Positions 1 through 11,167 of a DNA stretch of 64,000 nt are shown here, piece after piece. Made by a program: the position numbers and the translations under genes. Each line of letters starts with the position of its first letter. Within the stretch, counting starts at the first letter, position 1. The notes under the pieces are model-generated. The model was not told where the DNA came from. It saw nothing but the letters and a program-made list of their open reading frames with translations, and searched no databases. Origin of the DNA: Dicyema japonicum (lineage: Eukaryota; Dicyemida; Rhombozoa; Dicyemidae); NCBI GenBank assembly GCA_011109175.1, contig RDEW01000039.1, positions 62,001 to 126,000 on the forward strand. Direction: 5' to 3'.

Positions 1-44
1 ATTACGAAATTGGATTATTCTATCTTTTTTGAAACCACTGTGTC

Positions 45-420
45 CTATTCCTTTTTGTTATTTATCTTGAGGCTGCGTTGAGATACTTCATTGTCATTTA
101 AAGTCCAATTTATGAATTGATACGCAGATGATTTGGACTTTATATCTTAAGGTGTTGAATTTCTCAAAAACGTACACGAGTGTCTATATATATTCAAAAA
201 ATACTGACAAAACAGAGTACACATCATTCAGCCGTGCAGAGAGAACGTCCGTCTAGATGTGGAGAAGACAAAGAAGGTCGGATCTCTCTCAGTGGATGTG
301 GAAGATGATGATCCTTGTCTTTGGTGCTTTCGGAAAACTAGTAAAAATAAGGTGCTTGGGTAGAAAGCCAAAAATATAAAAATTCTTTATCGTACCATCC
401 TAATTTATAATGGAGCTTCC
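45..420 (+). mobile_element. LINE F5 reverse-transcriptase remnant
   Basis: The plus strand reads a broken reverse transcriptase: VIYLEAALRYF near 66-100, then YADDLDFIS near 120-150, followed by a weak VEKTKKVGSLS. The same order (IYLEAA then YADDVD) occurs at 60.5-60.7 kb and at 61.6-62.4 kb, so it belongs to family F5. The frame is interrupted repeatedly and the copy is cut by the window edge. It is a dead fragment. Confidence 0.7.
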
Positions 421-819
421 AAAACAGGTATGGACAGTATCGTTAGTTTTGATTTCGCCATGCTCAGGAACGCACTCAATATACAATACACTATACAGAA
501 CACTAACTTAAAATTATTAAAAAAAATGTGTAGCACAGAACCAACGATCGAGATAGGAGACCGTTCGATCACATTTTGAGGATGGATTTGTGCTTACCAG
601 AAAATCGTCTGACGGAGGAATATTTCATAAAAAAAAGATTATTCAGAGGAAGGACCATGCCAACTCTATCATCTGTGTTAAATGAAGAATTCAACTTTGT
701 GTTCTTGAACCTTGTTGATTTTTTGTTTTTGTGTTCTCTGAGGTGCCGATAATAATAAATGTATAAACTCTACCACTTGGAAGTGAACTACATTAAGTTT
801 ACTTATATTTAATTAACCT

Positions 820-945
820 CTGCCTCACTAACCTGTAGGAGACCAGCGTCTATTAAATAAGACGCAGAAAATGCCTGCCACTCCCATCAATTACTCCCTG
901 TCAACCTGTTCAACACCTCTGGGCAGTCAGACTGGATATGGCAGA
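820..945 (-). mobile_element. LINE C-terminal tail remnant (WE..A.FLI.AGLL type)
   Basis: The minus strand reads SYLIDAGLLQVSEAEV, which matches SFLIAAGLLQVSEAGV in the 45.88-46.17 kb repeat. Tails of this kind (HLFxCP..LxxLWExPxxAAxFL) close the C-terminus of several jockey/CR1-like LINE polymerases. Only the last few dozen codons survive here. Confidence 0.6.
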
Positions 946-959
946 TGCGTTATATTGAC

Positions 960-2064
960 AATTATTATTATTATTTCCATGATCACTGGGTCAAAGAGAA
1001 AGAAATAAAAGTTCTCATCTAACTAAGTGATCCCAGACCGATAAAGGAGAGGACGAGTCCGGCGGGGTCGAGAATCCTGAACAGCTCTTTTCTCATTGGA
1101 CATGGCATCGGCTCAAAATTTCTGTATGATTGGAAATATTTCGATAGTTTATGGAATAAAGGGCAGCTCGGTAAAATAGCCTCCTTTAAGAGTTTCCGTT
1201 GTAATTCGATTAAGAAATTTTCAATGGGCTGAATTTTGTATTCTGGTCCAATTAGCCTTATTGCAGCTTTCTCGATTGCGGATAGTTTCAATGAGGAAGA
1301 CCGTGAAATCTTCATTGCCAATGAAAATTTGCATACGTCATCGTGGGTCGGATAAACTGTTCATAAATCGTGGCAATTTTCGGTGTTTTGTTAATAGGAA
1401 TAGATTCGTTCTTCATAAAGACTTTTGGTTCGAAACAGAGCTGTCTTTTGTAGGTAATAAACAGTGTTGCTGATCTGTCGAGTCTCCGCTTCGAGAGCCA
1501 TAGTTCCAGCTTGTCAAGCATTTGTTGAGCGGACTGAGTCGCTGATTGAATGCTTCTGTCCTTGGAGGCAAGAATGATATCGTCGGCATAGGAGAGGATT
1601 AGACAGTTTTCATTACAGGTTTGTGGCATGTCGTTTATGTAGAGATTGAAAAGTTGGGGTGATAGTGGGGAGCCTTGAGGGACTCCATTTGGGAAATAGC
1701 GAGATCTTGATTTGATGTTGTTGCAGAGTACTTGTGTTCGTCTTCCATTTAGGAAGTTTCCAAGCCAAAGTTTCAGGTTCGGATGGATGTTGGTTTCAAA
1801 TATTTTCTTTGTTAAGAGTTTCCTAGGGACTGAGTCGAACGCTTTTATGATGTCCACAGATATAAGTACTGTCCTCTGATGGGGTTTGAGGGAGTTCCGC
1901 AATGAATTGTGTGAGGGTTGTAAGGTGTGTTGTGGTCGAATGGTTATCCCGGAATCCGTGCTGGGTCGGAGGTATTGAGATTGAGTCTTGTATTTTTTCC
2001 AAAACAAGCCTTTCAAGGATCCTTGAGACCGGACTTCGAATAGATATTGGGTGATAGGAAGATC
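960..2064 (-). mobile_element. LINE F1, 3' half: reverse transcriptase and C-terminal region
   Basis: This is the 3' half of an APE-type non-LTR retrotransposon. The open segment at 1312-2016 carries the RT core: RSPVSRILERLVLEKI, ISVDIIKAFDSVPRKLL, PNGVPQGSPLSPQLF and YADDIILASKD, in the order typical of the I/jockey group. A C-terminal segment (IGPEYKIQPIE) follows in another frame at 1019-1321, so the coding region is broken. The 3' end is followed by a short (TAA)n-type tail, seen on the plus strand as ATTATTATTATT near 960-976. That fits target-primed reverse transcription. The 5' side is interrupted at 2065 by a hAT element and resumes at 3138. Confidence 0.85.
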
Positions 2065-3137
2065 ACCAGTGGTCCCCAGAAATATTTTTAGGTCAATTAA
2101 TTTTTATGACTAAAAAAATTATTTAATTTTTATTATTTATTCGCATTAGAATATTTAATTAATTTTATTCCACGTGTTTTTTTGTTGGTTAATCGCAAAT
2201 GGATCGATTCTTATGTCCAATTTGGATTTACCGGGTTGCCGAGCTGTCAAATGCCATTAGTTTATTTTTACGAAATATTGGGTCGACCGAATTTGCCGAT
2301 TTATTTAACAACGATATTTTCATGCTTAAACTATATTATCTGGCTGACATATTTAGTATTTTTAATGAATTAAACTTATCACTACAAGGTATTTTTATTA
2401 ATTATTTATGTTAAGGTAATAATGCTTCCAACATTGAAGCTATGGAAAAAATATCTCCGTTTAAAGAATAATTGTCACTATGGAGGAGAAAAATGCGAAA
2501 TAACAACGCTTCAATGTTTTCGATGGTAGAAAATAAGATTGGTGATAGTGAACCTGAAAAATGGTTTTCTTCTTTGATTATCGATCATCTCGAAAATCCT
2601 TAAAAAAAAATTGGGGATTATTTCCCAGTTACTGAACCAATTGCGACTTGGATAATACACCCTTTTATTTCGGAAACCAATAAATTAATTTACGACGGCC
2701 AAGAAATTGATTTCCAAGAACAGTTGATTGAATTGCGAAATTCGCAGTTTCGCAAGTTGACATTTAATTCGCTTTCGATTATGGAAATCTTGATTTCCGT
2801 TATTTGAATATCCAATCTTAAGTAAAAATGCACTGGAAGTGATAATTCCCTTTCCAATTACTTATTTATGTGAAATGGCACTGTCTTGTTATTCTGAAAA
2901 GTCAAGTTTGCAACCAACATAAGGTGGAAGACGATAAGAAAATGACACTTACCAACATTGTACCTAAAATTGTACATCTAGTTTCGGAAAAACAGAATCA
3001 AAAATCACACTAATTCTAAATATTATGATTTTTTAATTTTGTTAGTTTTTTTTATTAGATTGTTTTGTTGCATGTAGTCCCCAGAAAAATTCAACAAAAT
3101 ATAGTGGTCCCCGGTCAAAAAAGGTTAAGAAACACTG
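2065..3137 (+). mobile_element. hAT transposon nested in LINE F1
   Basis: The plus strand carries a decayed hAT transposase of the ZBED5/SCAND3-like kind. YLADIF, FNELNLSLQG, KFRKLTFNSLS-like and ALEVIIPFPITYLCE occur in the order of the C-terminal half of that family, which ends in the hATC dimerisation domain. Several stops break it. The right end reads, on the complement, CAGTGTTTCTTAACC, a classic hAT terminus. A CAGTGGTCCCC sequence lies at the left end. LINE F1 protein sequence stops at one edge (SYHPISIRSPVSRI) and continues at the other (IRPIRKPNKPID), which defines the insertion. I could not confirm the exact 8-bp target duplication. Confidence 0.8.
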
Positions 3138-3480
3138 ATCTATTGGTTTGTTGGGTTTTCGGATAGGTCTGATTAGAGACTTCTTCCATATTTCAGGGAT
3201 TGTATTTGTGTTAATGAATAGGTTGAAAATATAAGCTAATAGTTCCAGGGCTCGATGGCCTAGGTGCTTCAGTTCACATGTGGTTATGTTGTCTGGTCCT
3301 TTGGCCTCTGAGTTGTTGACTTTGGATATGGCTCTGCGAACATCCTGACTAATAAATAGGAGCGTTTCGGTTCAATCTTTTTCAGGAATACTTGGTGTTC
3401 TTTTGAAAACTTCTTGTAGGATATAGACGTGTAATATTTTATCAGAGTGTATGGTTTTATGTAGACTTGACTTTTCTTTT
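3138..3480 (-). mobile_element. LINE F1, segment upstream of the hAT insertion
   Basis: The minus strand continues the LINE of 960-2064: IPEIWKKSLIRPIRKP near the insertion edge, then linker sequence matching 45.17-45.34 kb. It fades into AT-rich DNA at about 3480. Confidence 0.7.
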
Positions 3481-3573
3481 TGACAATATAATATAATATG
3501 ATTATTTAAATTAATTTATAATAAAAAATTATATAATTATTTAAATTTAGATAATTGATGTTTGGTTAGCATT

Positions 3574-3871
3574 ATGGGAGCATTTGATAAGTCGAAATAC
3601 ATATCAAGGACAGTATTATGTAATGGAAATTTAGAGGAGAGCTACAAGGTGCTTACTGCGTAGTACATTTATCTGAGCTTATAGAATCATTAACAGAGAG
3701 AAAATAGAACGTGAATTCAAATTGAATTTGTTCTATGAGAGGCCTGCAATAAAACGTAATAGATTGGGAAAGGAAAGGTTTATGAGAATATTCGACAAAA
3801 AAATGAATGATAAAGTCAAATTCGTCCAAAATAAGTTGCTTAGTGATGATCCTTATCCTTGGAATAAATGA
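3574..3871 (+). CDS. MRPS21: mitochondrial ribosomal protein S21 (bS21m)
   Basis: Two exons encode a 90-residue protein: 3574-3659 and 3685-3871, separated by a 25-nt GT..AG intron at 3660-3684. Splicing joins ..YKVLTA to IINREKIER.. in frame. The product follows the bS21m family along its whole length. It has RTVLCNGNLEESYKVL at the start, an LFYERPAIKRNR block matching the family's RRYYEKPxxRR, and the DPYPW ending seen as DPW in vertebrate MRPS21. bS21m is part of the small subunit of the mitochondrial ribosome. The reading frame is intact. The start ATG gives an ordinary family length and no upstream in-frame ATG is nearby. The gene stands alone between two LINE fragments. Confidence 0.9.
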
Positions 3872-3899
3872 CATTTACTTTATAATCTTAAATATAAGT

Positions 3900-5450
3900 G
3901 ATTTTGTTAATTTTAGTTTTTCCACTTAGGACCGACCCAATATAGTGACTTGAAGGGTCGGCTTAGCTCGATTAACGGATAGCCACTCATTTAGTTTTTT
4001 AAGGCAAAATTTTCACTGAATTTACTGCTGTTTGATAATTTACATGTTTTTCCGCAAATAAGTCGTCTGCAAATTACAATGTAAGAATGCCTGCTCATTT
4101 GGTTCAGGAATATCATTCAGGAATAAACTAAATAGTGAAGGGAAGAGAACTTAACCTTGTGGGACTCCCAACACATTTTCCTGAGATGAAATTTCACATC
4201 AATTTTGTAATTTGATTAGGAAGATTTAGCGACGTGATTTTGCACACGAGTAGACGCGTTGGTACTGAGTTGAGTTTTCTCAATATCAACGGAGACAACT
4301 GTTCTTCCAGGAGGGCTCTACGGTTAAAACCGTCTGTGGTGAATTCAGTCGGCGCTGAAAGATAGATCGCGGTGGAATAGAATTTTCGAAAACCTTGTTG
4401 TGAAGAAGATAATGGAAGATAAGGAAAAGGATGATTTTCGAGTATTTTAGAAATAACGGAGAGGAGGGACATCGATCTATGAGGCTGGGCTGTTTCCAGA
4501 TTCGTTTGGTTTTAAATACAGGAATAAAATTAGCATTTTTCCATATATTTTGTATTTGGTTGTGTTTTAGTGAGTAATTGAAGCGATTAGTCAAAATATC
4601 AATATTTCCAAATTTTTTTAGGTGGCAGATAGCGATGTTATCGGCCCCAGTAGCAGAACTATTTTTGGTTGTAAAGATGGCGTTTTTTTGTCATTCAGAA
4701 AGTAATTTGGACACATGGTCTATTGTTGACTTTAGTTTACGGTCCACGTGATCAGCGTAATTCTTCAATTTTGCTTTTTTTTAATCTGTGAATACTGAGG
4801 AAGCCGAAGAGGTTTGTATTGGATCAGAATTAGACTGTGGTCTGACCTTTATCTTTGGTGAAGTTATATGAGCATAGACTGAAGTCGGGAGAGGTAGGAG
4901 AGTCACCTGTCCGGTCGGGGTACATTTTTAATTATTTAGAATGTAACGATCGTCCATATTATCTTTAATGAATTTACGGGATTTATTTGAGCCACAATGA
5001 TATTTTTGTATTATTGTCACCCAGCAAGAAAAGGTTCCCAAAACAGTCCAATTTATCGATGGAAGGGGATGTCATGATTAGATCTATCAGGTTGATGATT
5101 GAAGCATTTATTGTTGATGACCTAAAGCAGCTGCTTCGACCACGGAAATTTAAAAATCAAGAAATATTCTTGCCGGTACCGATTTACTCCTGTTACGGTC
5201 GAGTCATCGGGAACGTTGGTCCAATGACGGCTAAGCTCTTGCGCGAACTCGGAGGAATGCTTGCCAGAAAGTTGAAATTTGGTCGTATTGTTGTTAAAAA
5301 GCACTCCCGAGAATACATAAATGAGTTAAGTTTCCCTCGTGACGTATTCATAATCATCCTCTCCGTCAACCTTGACCATGATCCTCTGTTGCGCGCTAGT
5401 TCTCATAAATAAACGAATGATTCGCTCGGTAAATTTCGCCAATTCCAGTC
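3900..5450 (-). mobile_element. LINE F1-like fragment (endonuclease, linker, RT)
   Basis: Read on the minus strand from 5450 to 3900 this is a decayed APE-type LINE. The endonuclease part is near 5100-5300. The linker includes LILIQYKPLRLPQYSQIKKS near 4800, followed by IDRCPSS and GFRKFYST blocks of the RT N-terminus. A ruined active-site region near 4050-4160 reads VGVPQG and LNDIPEPN, where the expected YADD is lost. Open stretches at 4194-4472 and 4286-4594 are different frames of the same RT. The plus-strand ORF at 4987-5412 is the antisense shadow of the endonuclease. Confidence 0.7.
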
Positions 5451-6139
5451 ATTAGATCCTATGAAGCACTCACAAGGTCTAACTTTTTTTGCATTTCTTG
5501 CATTCCAATCACCAGCAATGAATATAATGTAAGATGAAGAAATATAATTGTACGCTTCAGTTACATTTGATTAGAAACTCTTCTGGTTAGATGATACTCT
5601 AACTCCTGTATGACATATACATTCATCATAGAGTTCACAGAATTCGGTTTAGTCCCCGTCTGATTTGCACAACAGCTACTTGTTCAGAAACTCACTAAAA
5701 CTGCCTCTCGAAAAAAGGAAATTTAAGTTCCGAATTACTCAAAACTATTCTATTTATTAACGATCAATTCTAAGAAGAAATGACGATGTACTTGTTACTT
5801 TTAAAATCATTAAAAGTCGACACTAGTTCTTCAATTTTTACCGAATTTAAATTGTATCTAAAAACTCATAATATAGTCGCAATATCCTTTGTGGGAAAAT
5901 ATTGTGCATTTATTAATTTTTAAAACAAAAATCAAAAATGTGCGCTTGAATTGCACGAAAGCATAAATATTGTAATACGAATGATTTATAAAATTAAACC
6001 GATCGTCTTTTCCATGAATATTGTATTGAACAAGGAAAATTCTACAGTTGGACAACTGACTTAATTTAAAGTGAAAAATTCAGAATACGTCCATGCAAGA
6101 CCAAACAATCTTAGATCCCAGTTTATTACACAAAATAAT
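5451..6139. other. no recognisable feature
   Basis: AT-rich sequence with only short, uncharacterised ORFs. I see no conserved motif, repeat or RNA here. Confidence 0.5.
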
Positions 6140-6140
6140 T

Positions 6141-6600
6141 TTTAGGGAATAGTGGAACGCTTCAATCAAACTTTAACAAGATCAATTTCTAAACGTATTG
6201 ATGGGAATCAAAGTCATTCTGACTTAATTTAGAATCAGTGACAAGACTTAATTACGTTTCAAGTATTTGTGAATCGGCTCACCAAATTAAAAGCGGTTTT
6301 TAATTTATAAATTACAATTTTGTAGAATTCTTTGATTTTGAGATAACACCAATTGGGGTGAGGACGAATACTATCGACGGATGAAGAATGGGTTTACATT
6401 TTTGTAAGTACAATTATGCTATTGGAAATCAAGTTAAATTTAAGGTGTATTTAATTAAGGTACGAATCGCGATAGATCACGGAACTAGCTCAGCATTGAA
6501 GCTTGATAAGTTAGAGTCCAAGTATTCTGATACGAAATACTCTCTATCTTATATAATTCACGTGTCGAGGTATTTTCAAATTTATGTATAGGTTGAATTT
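6141..6600 (+). mobile_element. retroviral-type integrase fragment (LTR or KRBA2-like element)
   Basis: The plus strand reads GIVERFNQTLTRSISKRIDG near 6145-6205. This is the end of a DDE integrase core (family pattern G.vER.NqTL). Further on, GNQVKFKVYLIKVRI and LESKYSDTKYSLSYII near 6425-6570 resemble the post-integrase segment (GdlVkv... then Y.I). Stops and frame changes separate the pieces and no LTRs are visible. It is a dead fragment of a Ty3/gypsy-like or KRBA2-like integrase gene. Confidence 0.6.
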
Positions 6601-6892
6601 TCTGATGAAAGAAAAAGATCGTCTTAATGTCAAGACTTAAAAAATAATTGTTCTTTTTATTTTAAATAAATTCTTTGTTAAATCTTTGATATCTGGTTAG
6701 TATGGAAACACGTAAAAAAACAAGCTGCCCATAGGCATCTAGCCACCCATGTGACATAATGGGATCCCAAAATATATAGTATCTGGTAAACTTCAACAAT
6801 GTCAAGAGTCTATTAATAAAATTATAATATTAATATAGTTATTATGGGGGAGATAAATTAGTTATAAGTGCTAAAATTTTTCATAGAAGCGA

Positions 6893-7175
6893 TTCGAAAA
6901 GAAGGTTGAGAAACACTGCTCAACAGGATACTCATGCATTCTTGAGACATATGACCAAACCCAGGATAAAAATCTATTCAACGCCGATAGTATAAAATCC
7001 AAGTTCTTGGAACTAAGGAATTTTTTTAGAAACACTTTTGTCTAAGATAAAGATATTCACCGTCACAAGATTTTAGTTAGACACGCGCAAATTAAATTAA
7101 TTCGTTTTGAAAAATCATTTTTTTGAAAAAAATAAAAAAACATTTTGAACTTCGCGGAACCCAGGTTGAGAAACA
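6893..7175. mobile_element. hAT terminal remnants
   Basis: Two hAT-type right ends occur: AGGTTGAGAAACACTG near 6893-6910 and AGGTTGAGAAACACT near 7153-7167. Both match the complement of CAGTGTTTCTCAACC, the terminus confirmed with a target duplication at 36.6 kb. Matching left ends were not found, so these are solo or decayed ends. Confidence 0.5.
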
Positions 7176-7390
7176 CTTTTTGGGTATTACTAAAGTGAAA
7201 AGGGTGTATCCATTCAGTCAAGTTATTTTTCGGTATGGACAATTGTGTATTCTAAAAAGTCATTAATATTACAGTGAAAGGCAGTTATTTTTCAGTATAC
7301 TGCATCATTATTAAATTATTGCATTTACCACGGTTTCGAATAAATAAATGCTTAGGCTCATGTAAGTGTAGATTTTGATTTTGAAAAAAT

Positions 7391-7960
7391 AACTGGTTGA
7401 TCCTGCCAGTAGTCATATGCTATCTTAATGATTAATGCAAGTGTATGTTCATGATCTAATGATCGAGACCGCGGCATAACTTACTTGATAATGTCAAACG
7501 ACAGTGGATGTTGTAAATCTAAAGCTAATACATGCGTATAGCTTATTAAAGCGAAATTACTTGGATTAGTTGACTCTGGATGAATTTACTGATCACCAGG
7601 AGTACCGGTAACATATCAATTAGATGTCCCCCACATAAATTGTTGACTGTTAGATAGTGGCTTGCAGTGGTTACAACGGGTAACGGGGAATCAAATCGAT
7701 TCTGAGAGGGACCATGGAAAATGGCGACAAATCTATGGAATCCAACAGGTGTGAAAATTATCCACTTTTGCATAAAGAGATAGTGATAATAAATAACGAA
7801 TCAGGGCATTCGTTCAGAGATCGTAATGAAATAATCTCAAAAACATTTATGAAGGCAATTGGGGGTAAGTCTGATGCCAGCAGCCGCAGCATTCCAGTTC
7901 TAATAGTGTATGCTAAAGTTACTACAGTTGAAAAGGTTGGATCTCAGTTTGCTTGTTGTA
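7391..7960 (+). pseudogene. divergent 5' third of 18S rRNA gene (pseudogene)
   Basis: It begins AACTGGTTGATCCTGCCAGT, the universal eukaryotic 18S start, and continues through AGTCATATGC, CTAAAGCTAATACATGC, GTAACGGGGAATC, GCCAGCAGCCGC and GTTGGATCTC in the correct order and roughly correct spacing. Homology ends near 7960, about one third into an 18S gene. Positions that are almost invariant in functional rRNA have changed: the 530-loop reads CAGCAGCCGCAGCATTCC instead of ...GCGGTAATTCC. That argues for a pseudogene rather than a working rRNA. The ORF at 7714-8028 runs through it by chance. Confidence 0.85.
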
Positions 7961-8141
7961 AGAAAAAGCCGGAAATAAGAAATAGGAACCGATTCGTAAT
8001 TTTTGAACTTTCATTCCATAAGAATTAAAAAAGACACAGCTCTTCCGGCAAGGAGTAGATAATATTTATATTGCTTAAACCTAGATTAGACAGAACTCAC
8101 ACTTTAATTTAAGAACAGTAATGTTAATTGATTATTAATTA

Positions 8142-8182
8142 ATTATTCCAAAGACCGAGAATAAAACCAAACTAATTCCTAA
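8142..8182. repeat. short dispersed repeat, second copy at 12363-12403
   Basis: About 40 bp (ATTATTCCAAAGACCGAGAA, then AATAAAACCAAA and ATTCCT) recurs at 12363-12403 in the same orientation with a few differences. It is presumably an end of an unidentified element. Confidence 0.5.
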
Positions 8183-8229
8183 TCCTTACGCGTTCCAAAT
8201 AACCCTCACCCAAGCACAGTGAATTAAGT

Positions 8230-8835
8230 TAATTGATCCCTTTTCGGTTTTCTTAGCGGCGGTTTGGGTGGGTCAGTCCTCATGTGGTTTTTTGAGAGAT
8301 TTTCGCGTAGTAATTTATTAGGGCGTTTAAGTCCTTTTGGCTGAATTCGTCATTTCCGGGTGTCCTCTCATCCACCTACGAGATATTTCGAATTGTCTTC
8401 CAGACTTCGGATGTTGACCGGTTACGATTTAATGACGTAAGGACCCTCTTCCATTTACCTCTTTGTATTTTGAATTCATTGGCTTTTATTTCCTCGTTCA
8501 GCACTTTTAGACGGATCCTTGCTTCGGAAGAACGGATCCCTGTTTTTTGAGACGGTTTCGTTCTTTGACCAGAGCCTTCCTTCCGTACTCTCTCGTGTAA
8601 ACGACATATCTTTTAGGGACAGCCATTGTTCTTGCTTCCAGGATGACTTGTTGACGTAGGCAAACACTATATCAAGGGAGGTAAAGTTTTCCAGCTGTAT
8701 ATTAGCCAAATGTTGGTCTGTAACTGATCGGAATAATTGCCAATTTGCAAGATTGTATATATATGCAGGTTTCTTCTTTTCACTAGTAAATTCGCTTTTG
8801 ATTTTTAACAGAATAGGGTTATGATATCTAATAAA
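8230..8835 (-). mobile_element. LINE fragment, end of endonuclease and EN-RT linker
   Basis: The minus strand reads HNPILLKIKSEF near 8800-8830, the usual SDHNPI close of an APE endonuclease, then FTSLDIVFAYVNKSSWK and a charged linker ending VLTSLNRNRSTSEVWKTIR. The frame is interrupted, and no RT core follows before 8230. Confidence 0.6.
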
Positions 8836-8837
8836 GT

Positions 8838-8905
8838 GCGTGCCCTCTCTGGGCGGAGCTATAAATATTATGATTCACGCGAAAAGTGCTATTTAAGTAT
8901 TGAAT
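8838..8905 (+). mobile_element. tRNA-derived SINE, 3' tail copy
   Basis: The segment contains GCGGAGCTATAAATATTATG and GCGAAAAGTGCT, the 3' module of the SINE family that is more complete at 18.05-18.37 kb. Confidence 0.6.
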
Positions 8906-9170
8906 TTAATTTAGGGATAAAAATGTATAATTTATAAACCTTATATAATTTTTAATTAAATCTGCTTTTTATTCAAAGCACATAGCCTTCTATTCCTTAA
9001 CTAAAAAATCGTAATAGAAAAGTAAATCATTAAGTAATCCTATGGAAATCTATAAATCTATCCAACATTGATTATGTTGCGAATTCCGCGTTAAATTTAC
9101 CATAAAATCCATAAAATATTTATGATTAATATACTATTGAGGTACAAAAATCATGAAATTGTTAATTATC

Positions 9171-10451
9171 CTATTTGGAATCACTATCTTCACTATATTC
9201 ATTTTCATCACCTCCATTACTTTCTGTTGGTTCTCTGTTTTCGTCGCTGGTCTGAGATGATTCATTACTTTCATCGCTTTCCGTAGATCTTGTATTCTCT
9301 TCACTTTTTGTTGAACCCTTACTTTCTTCATTGTCTTTATCTCCCAAATTCTTTAGTTTTTCAATAAAATCTTGCCTTTTTTTATTTTTGTCAAACTTTG
9401 CGGTAGCAACATTACAACTACGATTCCCATATTCTACATCTCCGTGATGTTCATAGTTCTCTTCATTTTCATCACTCTCATCTTCACTTTCTTCGATTCG
9501 TCGTATTCGTCATTTTCCGAGTATTCCTCGCTGTAATTCTGCTCATCTTTTTTATCCTCGTCTTCCGTGTATTCTCTTCCATCTCCATAGTTCCCATCTT
9601 CCGAGTATTCGCCATCTTCATCCTGTTCATAATAATGTTCAGCTTCGTCGTAATCATATCCATGTTCATCCTCTCGATATTCTCCGTCATCGTCATTATA
9701 ATCACTTTCAGAATTGTCTTGAGAATCACGACTTTGTTTACCGTCTCGACGTTTACTGTGGTGTTTACAATAATCTCGAGATCCCTGACTTTCACCATTG
9801 TGAGAATTCTCTCTATATTCCCCACATCGTCATCATCTACATAATGCCTCTTCCAAGTCTTCATTCCCATATAAATTTCTTTGTATGGCTAAAATGTGAA
9901 ATTCGATTATACCTCCCTCTCCTCAATTATGGGTTCCACCGGATTAAAATTTTTTAGATTTTCTATGCTTTCCTAGAGAACAGATCACACAAGAACCTCA
10001 ATTTCCTCTTGGACTTTCCCATTTCTTCCAATTCCTTTCTTAGAGATGAGATTTCCATTTCAAGTATTTCTTCATCAGTAGGTGCGGGGGTAGATTCAAG
10101 CACTACCTCGAATAAAGCTTTCTGAAAAATCCTGTGTTTATCATCCATATAGTCGGCGGGGTCATACGAAATCTCGGAGTAGTCGATCAACTCGCAAGGT
10201 CTCACCCACTCACTGCAATAGATAACCAATATAACTATATGCCCATCCCACATTGACGGACAAGGACTTTTCCTGGAACAAGGGCATAATTTTCATGCGG
10301 CACAGTAATCTTATGTGATATAGAACGGGGTACCTTAACTGGCCAATATTTGTATTCATTATCGACTGGTAACCTAATTTGTGGGAAATATTTACCATTT
10401 CAATCTGGCGATTAGCTCCTCTTCAGTTTCTCTTTGCATTATGTAATCCAT
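9171..10451 (-). CDS. PWWP-domain protein with long acidic tail (HDGF-like layout), frame-broken
   Basis: The exons are 10396-10451, 10236-10373, 9913-10212, 9841-9888 and 9171-9812. The first two introns (22 and 23 nt) are well fixed by the protein; those of 24 and 28 nt are less certain. Residues about 20-80 form a PWWP domain: KYWPVKVPRSI for the W-P strand, GKVLVRQCGMG for the middle strands and EWVRPCELIDY for the end. A helical, charged region follows (EEILEMEISSLRKELEEM). The last exon is very rich in Glu, Asp, Ser and Tyr. PWWP domains bind methylated-histone nucleosomes; PWWP plus acidic tail is the HDGF-family layout. Two single-base deletions relative to the best frame, near 9970 (AGGAAAGC) and near 9495 (GAATCGAAG), break the frame. 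Without repair the first product stops at 9963 after 147 residues. The domain is secure; the join between the two halves is an inference. Confidence 0.65.
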
Positions 10452-10544
10452 TATTTAATTTATTTATTATTTATTTTATAAAAATTACCAAAATCAAAAA
10501 ATAAACTGAAAATTAATTTCAATAATAATAAGCCATCGTAAAGA

Positions 10545-10990
10545 AGAGCCTCTTCCCTCCTACTGTTTGTATCAGCAAAGTATATCTCCGATTGAATATG
10601 CCTGCTCTGTCTGGAGATTCGCCATTCCATCTACGAGGGTAGAGCGTGTGAATTCTCTCAGACGGAAGATTATGAGGCACATACAATCAGACTTCACATC
10701 CGTCCCCAGTCTGCTTTCAGAGGAGGCGACGCTAAAGAATGGCCAGGGTTTCCTACGTTTCTGCAAGGAACTGGGAAACCAATTCAAGGAAAAGGTAGCC
10801 TATGCAGAGAAATTTTGGTCGGTTATAAAAAAAGTGCACGACGATTGAATTCCTTTGCAGAAGGAAGAGAAGGCTTCCGAATGCGGTTGGGTTATCAGAA
10901 GACCAGATGAAGAGAGTTCGAATATTGTTGGAGGCTGGGATCACCTAATTAGTTAGTTTTGACTTATCTTTCTTGGTGGTCTTGAGGTTA
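10545..10990 (+). mobile_element. LINE F2 3' end
   Basis: The plus strand reads SISPIEYACSVWRFAIPSTR, RRKIMRHIQSDF, SVPSLLSEEAT and CKELGNQFKE. This is near-identical to the end of the longer F2 copy at 39.6-40.03 kb. The element ends in an A-rich stretch near 10990. Confidence 0.75.
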
Positions 10991-11167
10991 AATTAAAAAT
11001 TTGTATCTTTCGAGACCCTCTCTTCTTTGAAGAAGAGTTGTCGACCAACAACACCACCTCCGTATTCTATTATTTTGATCAATCGTGGCTGAGTGATCAA
11101 CCAGGTCATTGGATCCAGACATGAACTCTGATATATAATTTTCAATCATATTTATGTTCGGAAAAAA

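Noticed and set aside
4987-5412. 141-residue plus-strand ORF as a host gene
   Set aside because: The opposite strand carries LINE endonuclease and linker sequence; the plus frame is its antisense shadow.
7714-8028. 104-residue ORF as a protein gene
   Set aside because: It runs through the 18S rRNA-derived segment, whose landmark sequences (GTAACGGGGAAT, GCCAGCAGCCGC) explain the DNA. The open frame is chance.
9635-9844. Hydrophobic plus-strand ORF resembling a membrane protein
   Set aside because: It is the reverse of the acidic Asp/Glu/Tyr-rich exon of the PWWP gene; antisense of GAx codons gives Phe, Ile, Ser and Val.
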